A stretch of DNA of 64,000 bases from Sporanaerobacter acetigenes DSM 13106 (lineage in GTDB: Bacteria; Bacillota; Clostridia; Tissierellales; Sporanaerobacteraceae): assembly GCF_900130025.1 (NCBI RefSeq), contig NZ_FQXR01000002.1, positions 62,001 through 126,000 on the forward strand. The letters run 5' to 3'. A program made the position numbers and the translations under genes. Position 1 is the first letter of the stretch; each line of letters begins with the position of its first letter. Under the pieces are notes generated by a model. That model was given only the letters and a program-made list of their open reading frames with translations. It was not told where the DNA came from and did no database searches. This document shows positions 10,309-17,875 of this stretch, in pieces.

Positions 10309-10454
10309 ACTCGTTTTTTATAAAAATTTTTTATAAAAAATTTTTTATCATATATTTTATGTTTTCACTTTCACAATTTTAATATAAGTGTAATTTTCTT
10401 ATTTTCTTGGATATAAAGAGCCATTTATACAAAAGTATGTCTTATTTGATAAAG

Positions 10455-10482
10455 TTGACATTTTTTTCTGTAGTGATATTAT
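10455..10482 (+). promoter_or_regulatory. promoter of the DUF8052-like/cstA unit
   Basis: TTGACA (10455-10460) and TATTAT (10477-10482) with a 16-bp spacer; the start codon at 10540 follows about 50 nt later, preceded by AAGGAG. No other promoter is obvious before cstA. Confidence 0.65.
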
Positions 10483-10539
10483 ATTGTTGAAGATATATAT
10501 TACTTTTTTGTCATTATTCTTAAGATAAGGAGACCACAT

Positions 10540-11055
10540 ATGAACAGTCAAGAATACATTTATAATCTTAAAAATTCGTGGAAAGAATATTTTGATATAT
10601 TTGAAGATTATAATATGCATGGGGAAAACCTTTCCATATATGCAAAGTCATTTGTTAGAAACGAAAGATATATTGCCAGTAAAAAATCTGTAATAGATGC
10701 TTATGAAAATCATGAACACTGTATCGTAAAATCTAAAGATGAAATAGCAAATGCAAATGATATTATAAATTTTGCAAACTTTCTAAAATCTCTCTCCGAA
10801 AAAATCGTCACACCTGATGATGAACACATGTCTACAATTATAAATGGAATTTACATATGTAATAAGGGCTTTAGTGATGAAGCCATTAAAATAGGCAAAA
10901 AGTTCAAATGTCATAAGACTTTTGCCTTCGGACTTAAAGGTTTTTGTGATATTCGACTTTTTCTCATAGATTTAACGGAGAATAAACTTTATACAAATAA
11001 AGATGGAAAAGCAATGAAATCCTTTTATCAGTCAATTTTAGAGAAAAGTGAATAA
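10540..11055 (+). CDS. conserved protein of unknown function (DUF8052-like)
   Basis: A 171-residue soluble protein with no signal peptide or membrane segment. It resembles, from memory of clostridial proteins, the DUF8052 type, whose members share a KSFVRNERYIASKK-like segment, a TPDDEHMSTIINGI block and a FAFGLKGFCDIRLFLIDL core; all three are visible here at about residues 44, 91 and 130. Function is unknown. The ATG has AAGGAG 8 nt upstream. It is followed after 80 nt by cstA on the same strand, possibly in one transcript. Confidence 0.75.
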   Translation: MNSQEYIYNLKNSWKEYFDIFEDYNMHGENLSIYAKSFVRNERYIASKKSVIDAYENHEHCIVKSKDEIANANDIINFANFLKSLSEKIVTPDDEHMSTIINGIYICNKGFSDEAIKIGKKFKCHKTFAFGLKGFCDIRLFLIDLTENKLYTNKDGKAMKSFYQSILEKSE

Positions 11056-11135
11056 CTATATTTTTATATGAAAATATAGTTAAATATATAGAAAGGAGGA
11101 TAATTTTATAACAAAATAACGAGGAGGAAGATTAA

Positions 11136-12743
11136 ATGAATGCTGTATGGTTAGTCATTATAGGAATTGTTTTATTTTATATCGCTTACAAGACCTATGG
11201 AAGTTATTTGGCAAACCAGTGGGGAGTAAGTGATAAAACTGAAACTCCTGCTCATACAAAAGAGGATGGAGTTGACTATGTTCCAGCTAAAGCTCCAGTG
11301 CTACTAGGACATCACTTTTCATCCATAGCTGGTGCAGGACCAATAGTAGGACCTGTTCAAGCTGCAATATTTGGATGGGCACCTGTTATGCTTTGGATTG
11401 TAATAGGTGGTATATTTTTTGGAGGAGTACATGATTTTGGTTCTATTTTTGCTTCTATAAGACATGGCGGAAAATCTATAGGTGAAATAATAGGAGCAAA
11501 TATGGGCAAAAAAGGTAAGCGATTGTTTTCAATTTTTGCTTGGTTGACACTACTACTCATCATTGCTGCATTTACAAATATCACAGCTAATACTTTCGTA
11601 AGTGTTCCTTCTGCAGCTACTTCATCATTATTATTCATAGTACTAGCTATATTGTTTGGATTCTTTGTATACAGAAAAAATGTTCCACTAGGAATCAGTA
11701 CAGTAATCGGCGTTATATTGTTGTTCTTATGTGTATGGCTAGGAATGGTATTCCCACTTGCACTTTCAAAAGAAGCTTGGATTTTTATATTACTTGCGTA
11801 CGTTTTTGTTGCAAGTGTAGTTCCTGTATGGATATTGTTGCAGCCTAGAGATTATCTAAGTTCATTTTTGCTATATGCGTTGGTTATAGGAGCAATCATT
11901 GGAATTTTCGTTACACATCCTAGTTTGCAATTAAATCCATTTGTTGGATTCAATGTAGATAATACTCCATTATTCCCTATGCTATTTGTAACCGTAGCTT
12001 GTGGAGCAATATCTGGTTTTCACTCTCTAGTTGGTTCTGGAACCACTTCAAAACAATTGGATAAAGAAAGTGACGCAAAACTTATAGGATATGGCGGAAT
12101 GCTTATAGAATGTGTTGTGGCAATAGTAGCAATCATAACTGCAGGATATATAAGCCACGGAGAATTGTCAAATCTTCTTGGCGATGGAGGACCTGTAAAT
12201 GTATTCTCTCATGGTGTAGGAAACTTCATGGCAAGCTTTGGAATACCTGTTGCAACTGGTACAAGCTTTGCTGCATTGGCAGTTTCAGCTTTTGCTATGA
12301 CAAGTTTGGATACTTCCACTAGATTGGCAAGATTTGTATTCCAGGAATTTTTTGAAGACTTTCAAAAAGAAGACAAAAAATCTCCACTTACAAACCGTTA
12401 TGTTGCTACATTGATAACAGTTGTACTTGCTGCTATTCTATCCTTCAAGGGTTGGGATGCTATATGGCCATTGTTTGGTTCAGCTAATCAATTGTTATCG
12501 GCTTTAGCTTTGATGGCTCTTGCTGTTTGGATGAGCAACTTGGGCAAAAACAACAAAATGTTTACTATACCTATGGTATTTATGTTTGCCGTAACATTGA
12601 GTGCATTGGTTCTACTAATAAAGAACAATATTGCAAGCGGACAAATTGTACTAGTTGTATTTGGTATACTATTGTTTGTATTGGCAATAGTTCTTCTCGT
12701 AGAAGCTATAAAGAATCTATCTAAAAAGAAAGCAAAAGCATAA
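11136..12743 (+). CDS. cstA: CstA-family carbon-starvation transporter (peptide/pyruvate type)
   Basis: A 535-residue membrane protein with about 15 hydrophobic segments. The CstA signature is clear: YVPAKAPVLLGHHFSSIAGA, GPIVGPVQAAIFGW, then GVHDFGSIFASIRHGGKSIG and the late SLDTSTRLARFVFQEF. Family members take up peptides or pyruvate; the substrate cannot be read from sequence. Start ATG at 11136 follows GAGGAGG. The end is poly-lysine. Its original terminator has been split by an insertion sequence; the element's own hairpin now supplies termination. Confidence 0.93.
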   Translation: MNAVWLVIIGIVLFYIAYKTYGSYLANQWGVSDKTETPAHTKEDGVDYVPAKAPVLLGHHFSSIAGAGPIVGPVQAAIFGWAPVMLWIVIGGIFFGGVHDFGSIFASIRHGGKSIGEIIGANMGKKGKRLFSIFAWLTLLLIIAAFTNITANTFVSVPSAATSSLLFIVLAILFGFFVYRKNVPLGISTVIGVILLFLCVWLGMVFPLALSKEAWIFILLAYVFVASVVPVWILLQPRDYLSSFLLYALVIGAIIGIFVTHPSLQLNPFVGFNVDNTPLFPMLFVTVACGAISGFHSLVGSGTTSKQLDKESDAKLIGYGGMLIECVVAIVAIITAGYISHGELSNLLGDGGPVNVFSHGVGNFMASFGIPVATGTSFAALAVSAFAMTSLDTSTRLARFVFQEFFEDFQKEDKKSPLTNRYVATLITVVLAAILSFKGWDAIWPLFGSANQLLSALALMALAVWMSNLGKNNKMFTIPMVFMFAVTLSALVLLIKNNIASGQIVLVVFGILLFVLAIVLLVEAIKNLSKKKAKA

Positions 12744-12746
12744 ATG

Positions 12747-12767
12747 AAAAAAAGGTGAGTCAAAGGA
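12747..12767 (+). terminator. left half of the split cstA/hepT terminator, with target-site duplication
   Basis: AAAAAAAGGTGAG (12747-12759) is the 5' arm of a hairpin; its partner CTCACCTTTTTTT is at 14310-14322, beyond the IS. The loop TCAAAGGA (12760-12767) is duplicated at 14302-14309. Removing the IS and one copy restores a perfect 13-bp stem with an 8-nt loop, a bidirectional terminator between cstA and hepT. Confidence 0.85.
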
Positions 12768-12809
12768 CCAATGTCATTAAGTTAAGTTTTTATGGCAAAT
12801 AGAATTATG

Positions 12810-12847
12810 GTCAATTGAAAGTTTCCGTACTTTCAATTGACTTTTTT
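12810..12847 (+). terminator. inward terminator at the left IS end
   Basis: Perfect 12-bp stem GTCAATTGAAAG / CTTTCAATTGAC with an 8-nt loop followed by six T on the plus strand. It stops transcripts entering from cstA, so it both shields the transposase from antisense transcription and replaces the broken cstA terminator. Confidence 0.85.
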
Positions 12848-12925
12848 CTTTTCAAGTCATTATTTTGGCACACAAACAAGACAGGGATATTTCTCTGTCA
12901 AAAAAACATTTTAATTTTTAGTAAT

Positions 12926-14182
12926 TTATGCTACTCTATAAATGAAGCTAACTACCGATTTGGTTTTGACCCTGCGACAGTCTTTTCTGCCATTTCGGAT
13001 AGGCAATATATTCTTTTGAATAAGTGCTTCTACATTGGGTGGTAGCTCTGCATCTTTACATTTGAAATAGTAAAGACAAACGGATATAGCTACAGTAAAA
13101 TTAACTTGATAGTTATATTTCCTGTCTTTCTGCTTTATAACTACATGGGTTGTGATTATTTCGCAGAAATTGTACATGGTAAGACGTGCAAATATTTCTT
13201 GTATGATGTAGGGCACCTTCTTTGAATGAAAATTTGTTAACCCTATAGCATATTTTAGCTCTCTAAATGATGTTTCAATACCCCATCTCATGTGATATAT
13301 TTCTTTAATTGCTTCTGGGGGAAATTCATCCTTAGGAAGATTTGTAATGATAACTTCATAAGCATTCTCAGCAATAGCAAATCGAACTATTCTAAAGTTC
13401 ATTTGATAATTTCCTTTATCACCAACGGGAAGATAGTCAAAGTTTTGATTTGCAGGCATAAACTTATATTTTTCTGGATTTGCCTTTATTTCTTTTGTCT
13501 GTCTCCTAGTTAGTAAAATGCTATATTTCATGTCAAATTCCTTCTCATCTGAAAGAGATAATCCAGAGGTAATTCCATTACTATTTATATCTTTTACACG
13601 TATAACATATTTCCATCCCTTCTTAGCTATATGTTCGAAAACGTTGTAACTTTCATATCCACGGTCAGCTATTAAGATGGTTTTATCTTTAATATCAGAA
13701 CGATCCACCATATCTGTTAGTGCCTGAAACTTATTTTTCTTCTTGCCAGGTTGAACAATCGCATCAACATATACTCTGCTGTACAAATCGTACATAGCGT
13801 TTAAATGCAGAAGATTGAATCCTTTAGTATTCTCGGTTGCATGAAAATAACTTTCTGTATCTTTTGGATTGTGTGCAATACATAAATCTGAACCATCAAC
13901 AGCTAGCATTCTGTAGCCGTCATAATAATTAGGATTGATTGAAGTTGATGTAAATTTATGAAAAAGGTACTCAAGTGCTTCTGGAAGAATCTTTTCCCGC
14001 TGTTGGACAAAGGCTGAGCAGGTAGCTGTTTTAACATCATATGAAAAATAATTCATAAGTTCAAGTTTTAAGCTATTACCTCTTTTCCCTTTATGGAATC
14101 TGCAAATTCGTTCATTAGCGAACCTCCTTAAAAAATGTATACATCTAAGGGGCTTCGCCGCATTTTTTGCTCTATTTGTCAA
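12926..14182 (-). CDS. IS4-family DDE transposase, probably frameshifted near its start
   Basis: Catalyses movement of the element. Catalytic residues are visible: Asp in AVDGSDL, Asp in ILIADRGYES, and Glu in the YREK signature YHMRWGIETSFRELK, which matches Y-(2)-R-(3)-E-(6)-K of IS4. The continuous frame starts at TTG 14182 with a poor, Arg/Cys-rich leader. A better start is ATG 14115, 7 nt after AAGGAGG, reading MNEFADSIKGKEVIA, but that frame stops at 14068-14070, one base out of phase with the main frame. Either a base was lost, disabling this copy, or a -1 shift is used. The remaining DDE domain looks intact. Confidence 0.85.
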   Translation of the reverse strand: MTNRAKNAAKPLRCIHFLRRFANERICRFHKGKRGNSLKLELMNYFSYDVKTATCSAFVQQREKILPEALEYLFHKFTSTSINPNYYDGYRMLAVDGSDLCIAHNPKDTESYFHATENTKGFNLLHLNAMYDLYSRVYVDAIVQPGKKKNKFQALTDMVDRSDIKDKTILIADRGYESYNVFEHIAKKGWKYVIRVKDINSNGITSGLSLSDEKEFDMKYSILLTRRQTKEIKANPEKYKFMPANQNFDYLPVGDKGNYQMNFRIVRFAIAENAYEVIITNLPKDEFPPEAIKEIYHMRWGIETSFRELKYAIGLTNFHSKKVPYIIQEIFARLTMYNFCEIITTHVVIKQKDRKYNYQVNFTVAISVCLYYFKCKDAELPPNVEALIQKNILPIRNGRKDCRRVKTKSVVSFIYRVA

Positions 14183-14223
14183 GTTTTTTTGAAAATATTT
14201 TGAACTTTTTTATTAAATTACAT

Positions 14224-14264
14224 AAAAAAGAACAGGGTATGCATTTTTAACATACTCTGTTCTT
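14224..14264 (-). terminator. inward terminator at the right IS end
   Basis: On the minus strand AAGAACAGAGTATG pairs with CATACCCTGTTCTT (one mismatch, 9-nt loop), followed by TTTT. It faces into the element and would stop transcripts coming from mntA-hepT, whose own terminator has been split. Confidence 0.75.
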
Positions 14265-14301
14265 AAACTTTGGTTTTAATTTCTTAACTTAATGACATTG
14301 G

Positions 14302-14322
14302 TCAAAGGACTCACCTTTTTTT
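14302..14322 (-). terminator. right half of the split cstA/hepT terminator
   Basis: Second copy of the loop TCAAAGGA followed by CTCACC and seven T. Complementary to 12747-12759 on the other side of the IS; neither half can form the hairpin alone. Confidence 0.85.
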
Positions 14323-14352
14323 ATTTACAGTAGCCTCACTATTGCAAAAAAG

Positions 14353-14679
14353 CTAATTAATTAGCTTCAATAATTGTTCTCTCAATATTTTTATGTCAAC
14401 GTCAATGATTTCCCATATTAAATTTAGATTTACACCTTCATAGTCATGAACTATACGATTTCTTAAACCCTTTATTTTAAACCATTGAATATCTGGATAT
14501 TCAATTATATATTCCTTATCTAATTTGTTGACTAATTCACCAATTTGACTTAAATTAAATACACACGCTTCCACCATCATACTATTACTTCTAAATTCAT
14601 CATAAGTAATAGTATCTGTATATTTCAATATAGAATCAATGTGATTAATTATCTTTCGAATAATCTTCAGATTTTTCAT
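14353..14679 (-). CDS. hepT: HepT-like HEPN-domain ribonuclease toxin
   Basis: A 108-residue all-helical DUF86/HEPN protein. The catalytic RX4HXY motif is present as RNRIVHDY. In characterised MNT/HEPN modules this protein cleaves RNA and is silenced by AMPylation of the motif tyrosine by the MntA partner (family knowledge). I chose ATG 14679 because GGAGGT lies 10 nt upstream; an in-frame ATG at 14703 overlaps that ribosome binding site. It overlaps mntA by 35 nt. A short palindrome surrounds the stop. Confidence 0.88.
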   Translation of the reverse strand: MKNLKIIRKIINHIDSILKYTDTITYDEFRSNSMMVEACVFNLSQIGELVNKLDKEYIIEYPDIQWFKIKGLRNRIVHDYEGVNLNLIWEIIDVDIKILREQLLKLIN

Positions 14680-14977
14680 ATATAACCATACCTCCATCTT
14701 CAATTTCTTGCATTATTAAAGAATCTGGTTCTATATGTGATTTATCAATTAAGTCTATGTCTACTCCCAAAGTATCAACAAGAATTTCAAGTAATCCAAC
14801 AAAATCAAGTCCTCTTAACTTCCCGTTTGTATCAATATACAAATCCATATCACTATTCTTAGTAGCTTCACCTTTAGCATATGATCCAAATAATATTGCT
14901 TTATTTACAGGGTATTTGCTTAATATTGGCATTGTTTTTTCTTTTATTTTTTCAATCGAAATAATATTAGAAGTCAT
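14645..14977 (-). CDS. mntA: MntA-like minimal nucleotidyltransferase antitoxin
   Basis: A 110-residue nucleotidyltransferase of the polymerase-beta fold. The active site is ILFGSYAKGEATKNSDMDLYI: GS followed ten residues later by DxD, which fits MntA antitoxins that AMPylate the cognate HEPN toxin. First gene of the pair, with AGAGGGG upstream of its ATG and overlap with hepT, the usual order when the antitoxin acts as a modifying enzyme. No separate DNA-binding regulator is present. Confidence 0.88.
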   Translation of the reverse strand: MTSNIISIEKIKEKTMPILSKYPVNKAILFGSYAKGEATKNSDMDLYIDTNGKLRGLDFVGLLEILVDTLGVDIDLIDKSHIEPDSLIMQEIEDGGMVIYEKSEDYSKDN

Positions 14978-15175
14978 AATTCACACCCCTCTGGGTTTAT
15001 TTAATAGCTAATCTATATACTTATTATAACATTAAATATATTAAATTTACAGTATACAATTATATATAATGCTTTTTTAGGTATATAATTTAATGTCTGT
15101 TTAAATTATATCTAGCCATTATATACTCATCTCTTATTGGTCTTATTTTCAAGTTCACCCTAACCCCTTCCTTCT

Positions 15176-15748
15176 TTATTTCTGCAATTTCTTATCTATT
15201 ATATTATTGATATAAATTGATGTATATTCTATATCTAAAATGTCCATAAAAATTTCGTCATAGGCTTTTCCAGCTACAAATTTTGCTTCACGAATTCTAC
15301 CTGCCTCTTTGAATCCCACTTTTTTATAGCATTTTATAGCTTGATTGTTGAATGAATATACCCTCAAAAAAATATTATGCAAATTCAGTATATTAAAGCC
15401 AAAGTCTAACATAAGTTTTAAGACTTCCTGACCATAACCTTTGCCCCAATAATCTTTGTTGCCAATAAATAATCCTACTTCTCCTACTCTATTTAAGTGA
15501 TCTAACTCTGGAAATCCACAATTCCCAATAAGCTCATCTTTTTCTATATCTACAATAGCAAAATTATATCCACTGGTAGAAATCCTTTCTAAAATCGACT
15601 TTTCAGTTTCAAGCCCAATGAGTTGAGATGCAAATATAAGTCCTCCAGCTACTTCCATGTCATTGACCCATTCAGTATATTTTTCACAATCCTCCACATT
15701 TATTGGAGATAAGTAGCATCTTTGCCCTATGATTTTTTTAAAATACAT
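15176..15748 (-). CDS. GNAT N-acetyltransferase (RimJ/RimL-like)
   Basis: A 190-residue acetyltransferase. The acetyl-CoA loop reads NKDYWGKGYGQEVLKLML, preceded by ELIGNCGFPELDHLNRVGEVGLFIG, typical of RimJ/RimL-type enzymes that modify protein N-termini or small molecules; the substrate is unknown. ATG 15748 follows GAGGTGATC; the frame also opens at GTG 15757 inside that ribosome binding site. It starts 15 nt after the nucleoside phosphorylase and is probably in the same transcript. The 15012-15175 and upstream gaps show nothing clear. Confidence 0.88.
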   Translation of the reverse strand: MYFKKIIGQRCYLSPINVEDCEKYTEWVNDMEVAGGLIFASQLIGLETEKSILERISTSGYNFAIVDIEKDELIGNCGFPELDHLNRVGEVGLFIGNKDYWGKGYGQEVLKLMLDFGFNILNLHNIFLRVYSFNNQAIKCYKKVGFKEAGRIREAKFVAGKAYDEIFMDILDIEYTSIYINNIIDKKLQK

Positions 15749-15763
15749 ACTGATCACCTCTTT

Positions 15764-16531
15764 TTATAGTTTCAAACACGATTCTACAGCAAACCAAAAT
15801 AAGTTTTTTCTTATGTCACTTCTTGCATTCCAATTTCTTGAATCCCATTCTTCACAACTTACATCATCTCCACCATATAAAATTTGCCCAAACTTTATAC
15901 CTCTAAATTTTGCCACCGCAAAGAAAGCCGCTGCCTCCATTTCAACGGTTACACATCCTTCTTCTTTTCTCAATTTTATCTTTTGTGGTGTTTCTCTATA
16001 AAAGGCATCTGTTGTCCAAGTCTTTGATATTAAATACTTACACTTATGGCTTCCTAAAACTTCTTTTATCACTTCTACCGCCTCTTTGTTAGCTTCCACT
16101 TCCCTGCTTGGTGGAAGATAATGATACGACACACCTTCATCTCTTACTGCTAAAACTGGTATCACAACGTGTCCAACTGCAATTTCTCTATTTAGAACCC
16201 CAGCACCACCACAGACAATAAATTTATTCATACCCATTGCTATTGCATCTTCTAACACTGCAGCAGCCATTGGTGCCCCTACTCCTGGATTAAAAACAAT
16301 AACTTTATTCCCTTCAAATTCTAATTCATAAATAGGATTTTCTCCCATTTCAGATTTTAAAAAAGCTATAGGCTTTAATTTACCCTGATTCTTTAATTCC
16401 TGTAAAACATCATTAAAAAAACACATTACCCCATACTCTGGTATATCTAATTTTTTTATTATATTATGAGGTTCAATAACCGCTTCTTTCGTATCATCGA
16501 ATTCTAATATTGGAAACTCCTTTTTTAACAA
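15764..16531 (-). CDS. nucleoside phosphorylase (uridine/purine phosphorylase superfamily)
   Basis: Cleaves nucleosides with phosphate to base and ribose-1-phosphate; which base is accepted cannot be decided here. Family features: NPGVGAPMAAAVLEDAIAMG, KFIVCGGAGVL, and the substrate motif VTVEMEAAAFFAVA. I prefer TTG 16531 (255 residues), 7 nt after AAAGGAGG, over ATG 16562-16564, which lacks a site. Upstream is an unusual leader with its own promoter and terminator, so expression is probably set by attenuation. A GNAT gene follows. Confidence 0.85.
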   Translation of the reverse strand: MLKKEFPILEFDDTKEAVIEPHNIIKKLDIPEYGVMCFFNDVLQELKNQGKLKPIAFLKSEMGENPIYELEFEGNKVIVFNPGVGAPMAAAVLEDAIAMGMNKFIVCGGAGVLNREIAVGHVVIPVLAVRDEGVSYHYLPPSREVEANKEAVEVIKEVLGSHKCKYLISKTWTTDAFYRETPQKIKLRKEEGCVTVEMEAAAFFAVAKFRGIKFGQILYGGDDVSCEEWDSRNWNARSDIRKNLFWFAVESCLKL

Positions 16532-16576
16532 ATCGATCCCTCCTTTGCTATTCTTTCTTACCATATATTTATATAT

Positions 16577-16617
16577 AAAAAAACCACGGAATCACTTTTT
16601 AAATAGTGACTCCGCAG
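16577..16617 (-). terminator. terminator in the nucleoside phosphorylase leader
   Basis: Minus-strand stem CGGAGTCACT / AGTGATTCCG with an 8-nt loop, extended by AAACC/GGTTT, followed by seven T (16583-16577). It lies 46 nt before the start codon of the gene it would control. The 5' arm can instead pair with CGCAG just upstream, giving a possible antiterminator. Confidence 0.8.
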
Positions 16618-16730
16618 GTTTAAATTTTAATCTGCGTGTAGGAAATTTCTATGTACAAGAAACTTTCCCTGTACCGCTTAAGCACAGCTCCACTTCAATC
16701 ATGCCCTAGATACACTCACTTTGTAATTGT
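16577..16730 (-). ncRNA. structured 5' leader, candidate riboswitch/attenuator
   Basis: From a promoter at 16764-16736 a leader of about 150 nt runs to an intrinsic terminator before the nucleoside phosphorylase. On the RNA strand it holds GUG-UAUC-UAGGG near the 5' end, which can pair with CCUA-CAC about 80 nt later (enclosing stem). Inside are a hairpin around GCUUAAGC and a strong hairpin GGAAAGUUUCU / AGAAAUUUCC. ACGCAG then pairs either with CUGCGG of the terminator arm or stays free. I could not match it to a known riboswitch class. Confidence 0.6.
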
Positions 16731-16735
16731 AGGAT

Positions 16736-16764
16736 ATGTTAACACATTATATAAAAACTGTCAA
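16736..16764 (-). promoter_or_regulatory. promoter of the nucleoside phosphorylase leader
   Basis: TTGACA (16764-16759) and TAACAT (16741-16736) with a 17-bp spacer on the minus strand. It lies about 35 nt beyond the stop of the radical SAM gene, so the downstream genes form their own unit. Confidence 0.7.
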
Positions 16765-16798
16765 TGCTTAAATTGAAAATTTCATATCTCACTATATC

Positions 16799-17674
16799 TT
16801 ATAAATCAAAAATACTAATCTGTCGAGTTGAATTTTTCTGTTCAAATGTATTAAGGTAGCTAAAAACAACATTTGGATCGTATAGTATTCCATTTTGCTT
16901 ACATCTTCTATAAAATAACTCCATCAATTCTTGATTGTTTTTGCTCCTAATATCGTACATATTTCCATAAGATTGTATGTACCGTTCCTTTAATCCAGGA
17001 AATTTCTCGTCTAAAGCTCTGTAAAAATATTCTCTATTTCCATTGCGCAATGTCAGCCCCATACCAAAACAGATGATGCCCTTTACCCCAGCCTCCTCGC
17101 AATAATTTAAAATTCCATTTATATTTTCCGCCGTATCATTTATAAAGGGTAAAATCGGAGATATCCAAACTACTGTAGGAATTCCATTTTCCTTCATTAC
17201 TTTTAATACTTCAAATCGCTCCTTTGTAGTAGATACATTTGGCTCTATTAATCGGCATGAATCCTCATCAAATGTGGTCAATGTCATTTGTACAACACAT
17301 TTAGTCTTTTCATTAATACACTTTAAAACATCTAAATCTCTAAGTATTCTATTAGATTTGGTCTGTATAGCTAATCCGAAGTTATATTTCTCAATAAGTT
17401 GTAGACACTTCCTAGTGTGTTGTAATTGTATTTCCAATGGAATATATGGATCAGTCATAGCACCTGTACTAATCATGCACTTTTCACGTTTTCGTTTTAA
17501 AGCATCCTCCAACAACTCTATGGCATTTCTCTTGACCTCTATATCTTCAAAATCGTGTTGCATTTGATAACATCTACTTCGTGAATCACAATAAATGCAT
17601 CCGTGAGAACAACCACGATACAAATTCATCCCATTTTTACTAGATAAAATCCCTTTAACTTCTACCATATGCAT
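16799..17674 (-). CDS. SPL-family radical SAM protein
   Basis: Radical SAM enzyme of the spore-photoproduct-lyase-like group. The cluster motif is GCSHGCIYCDSR (CxxxCxxC), followed by the SPL-like block STGAMTDPYIPLE and a late KGIICFGMGLTLRNGNREYF. Function of this subgroup is not settled; true SplB repairs spore DNA photoproducts, but this protein is shorter. ATG 17674 (291 residues) has AAAGGTG upstream; the frame extends 15 codons further to a TTG at 17719 without a site. Confidence 0.82.
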   Translation of the reverse strand: MHMVEVKGILSSKNGMNLYRGCSHGCIYCDSRSRCYQMQHDFEDIEVKRNAIELLEDALKRKREKCMISTGAMTDPYIPLEIQLQHTRKCLQLIEKYNFGLAIQTKSNRILRDLDVLKCINEKTKCVVQMTLTTFDEDSCRLIEPNVSTTKERFEVLKVMKENGIPTVVWISPILPFINDTAENINGILNYCEEAGVKGIICFGMGLTLRNGNREYFYRALDEKFPGLKERYIQSYGNMYDIRSKNNQELMELFYRRCKQNGILYDPNVVFSYLNTFEQKNSTRQISIFDL

Positions 17675-17875
17675 CTTTGTCACCTTTACTTTCATAATAT
17701 TTGCTAAACATTCACACAAGTAATTCTAAATCAATATTATATCAAATTAATCCGGCCGAAGGCTATAGGCTCCAATATAAAATCTGAAAATTCTCTATAT
17801 TCTTTGATTTTTACTAGACAAAGTGATAGTATATTAGTATGTACTTAAATGTTTTTATAAAAAGGGGGATTTGAT

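Larger units (their letters stand above)
12768..14301. mobile_element. IS4-family insertion sequence inserted in a terminator loop
   Basis: About 1.53 kb bounded by inverted repeats CCAATGTCATTAAGTTAAG (12768-12786) and its exact complement at 14283-14301. Direct repeats flank it: TCAAAGGA (8 bp) if the ends are taken at CC/GG, or GTCAAAGGAC (10 bp) if the ends are CA/TG. It encodes one transposase on the minus strand. Each end carries an inward-facing intrinsic terminator. Perfect IRs and duplications suggest a recent insertion. Confidence 0.93.

Noticed and set aside
10144-10320. Purine riboswitch upstream of purL
   Set aside because: The promoter leaves only about 35 nt of leader and no aptamer core sequences are seen.
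16746-16751. TATAAT as -10 box for the nucleoside phosphorylase leader
   Set aside because: It lies only 7 bp from the TTGACA; the TAACAT at 17 bp is the better partner.
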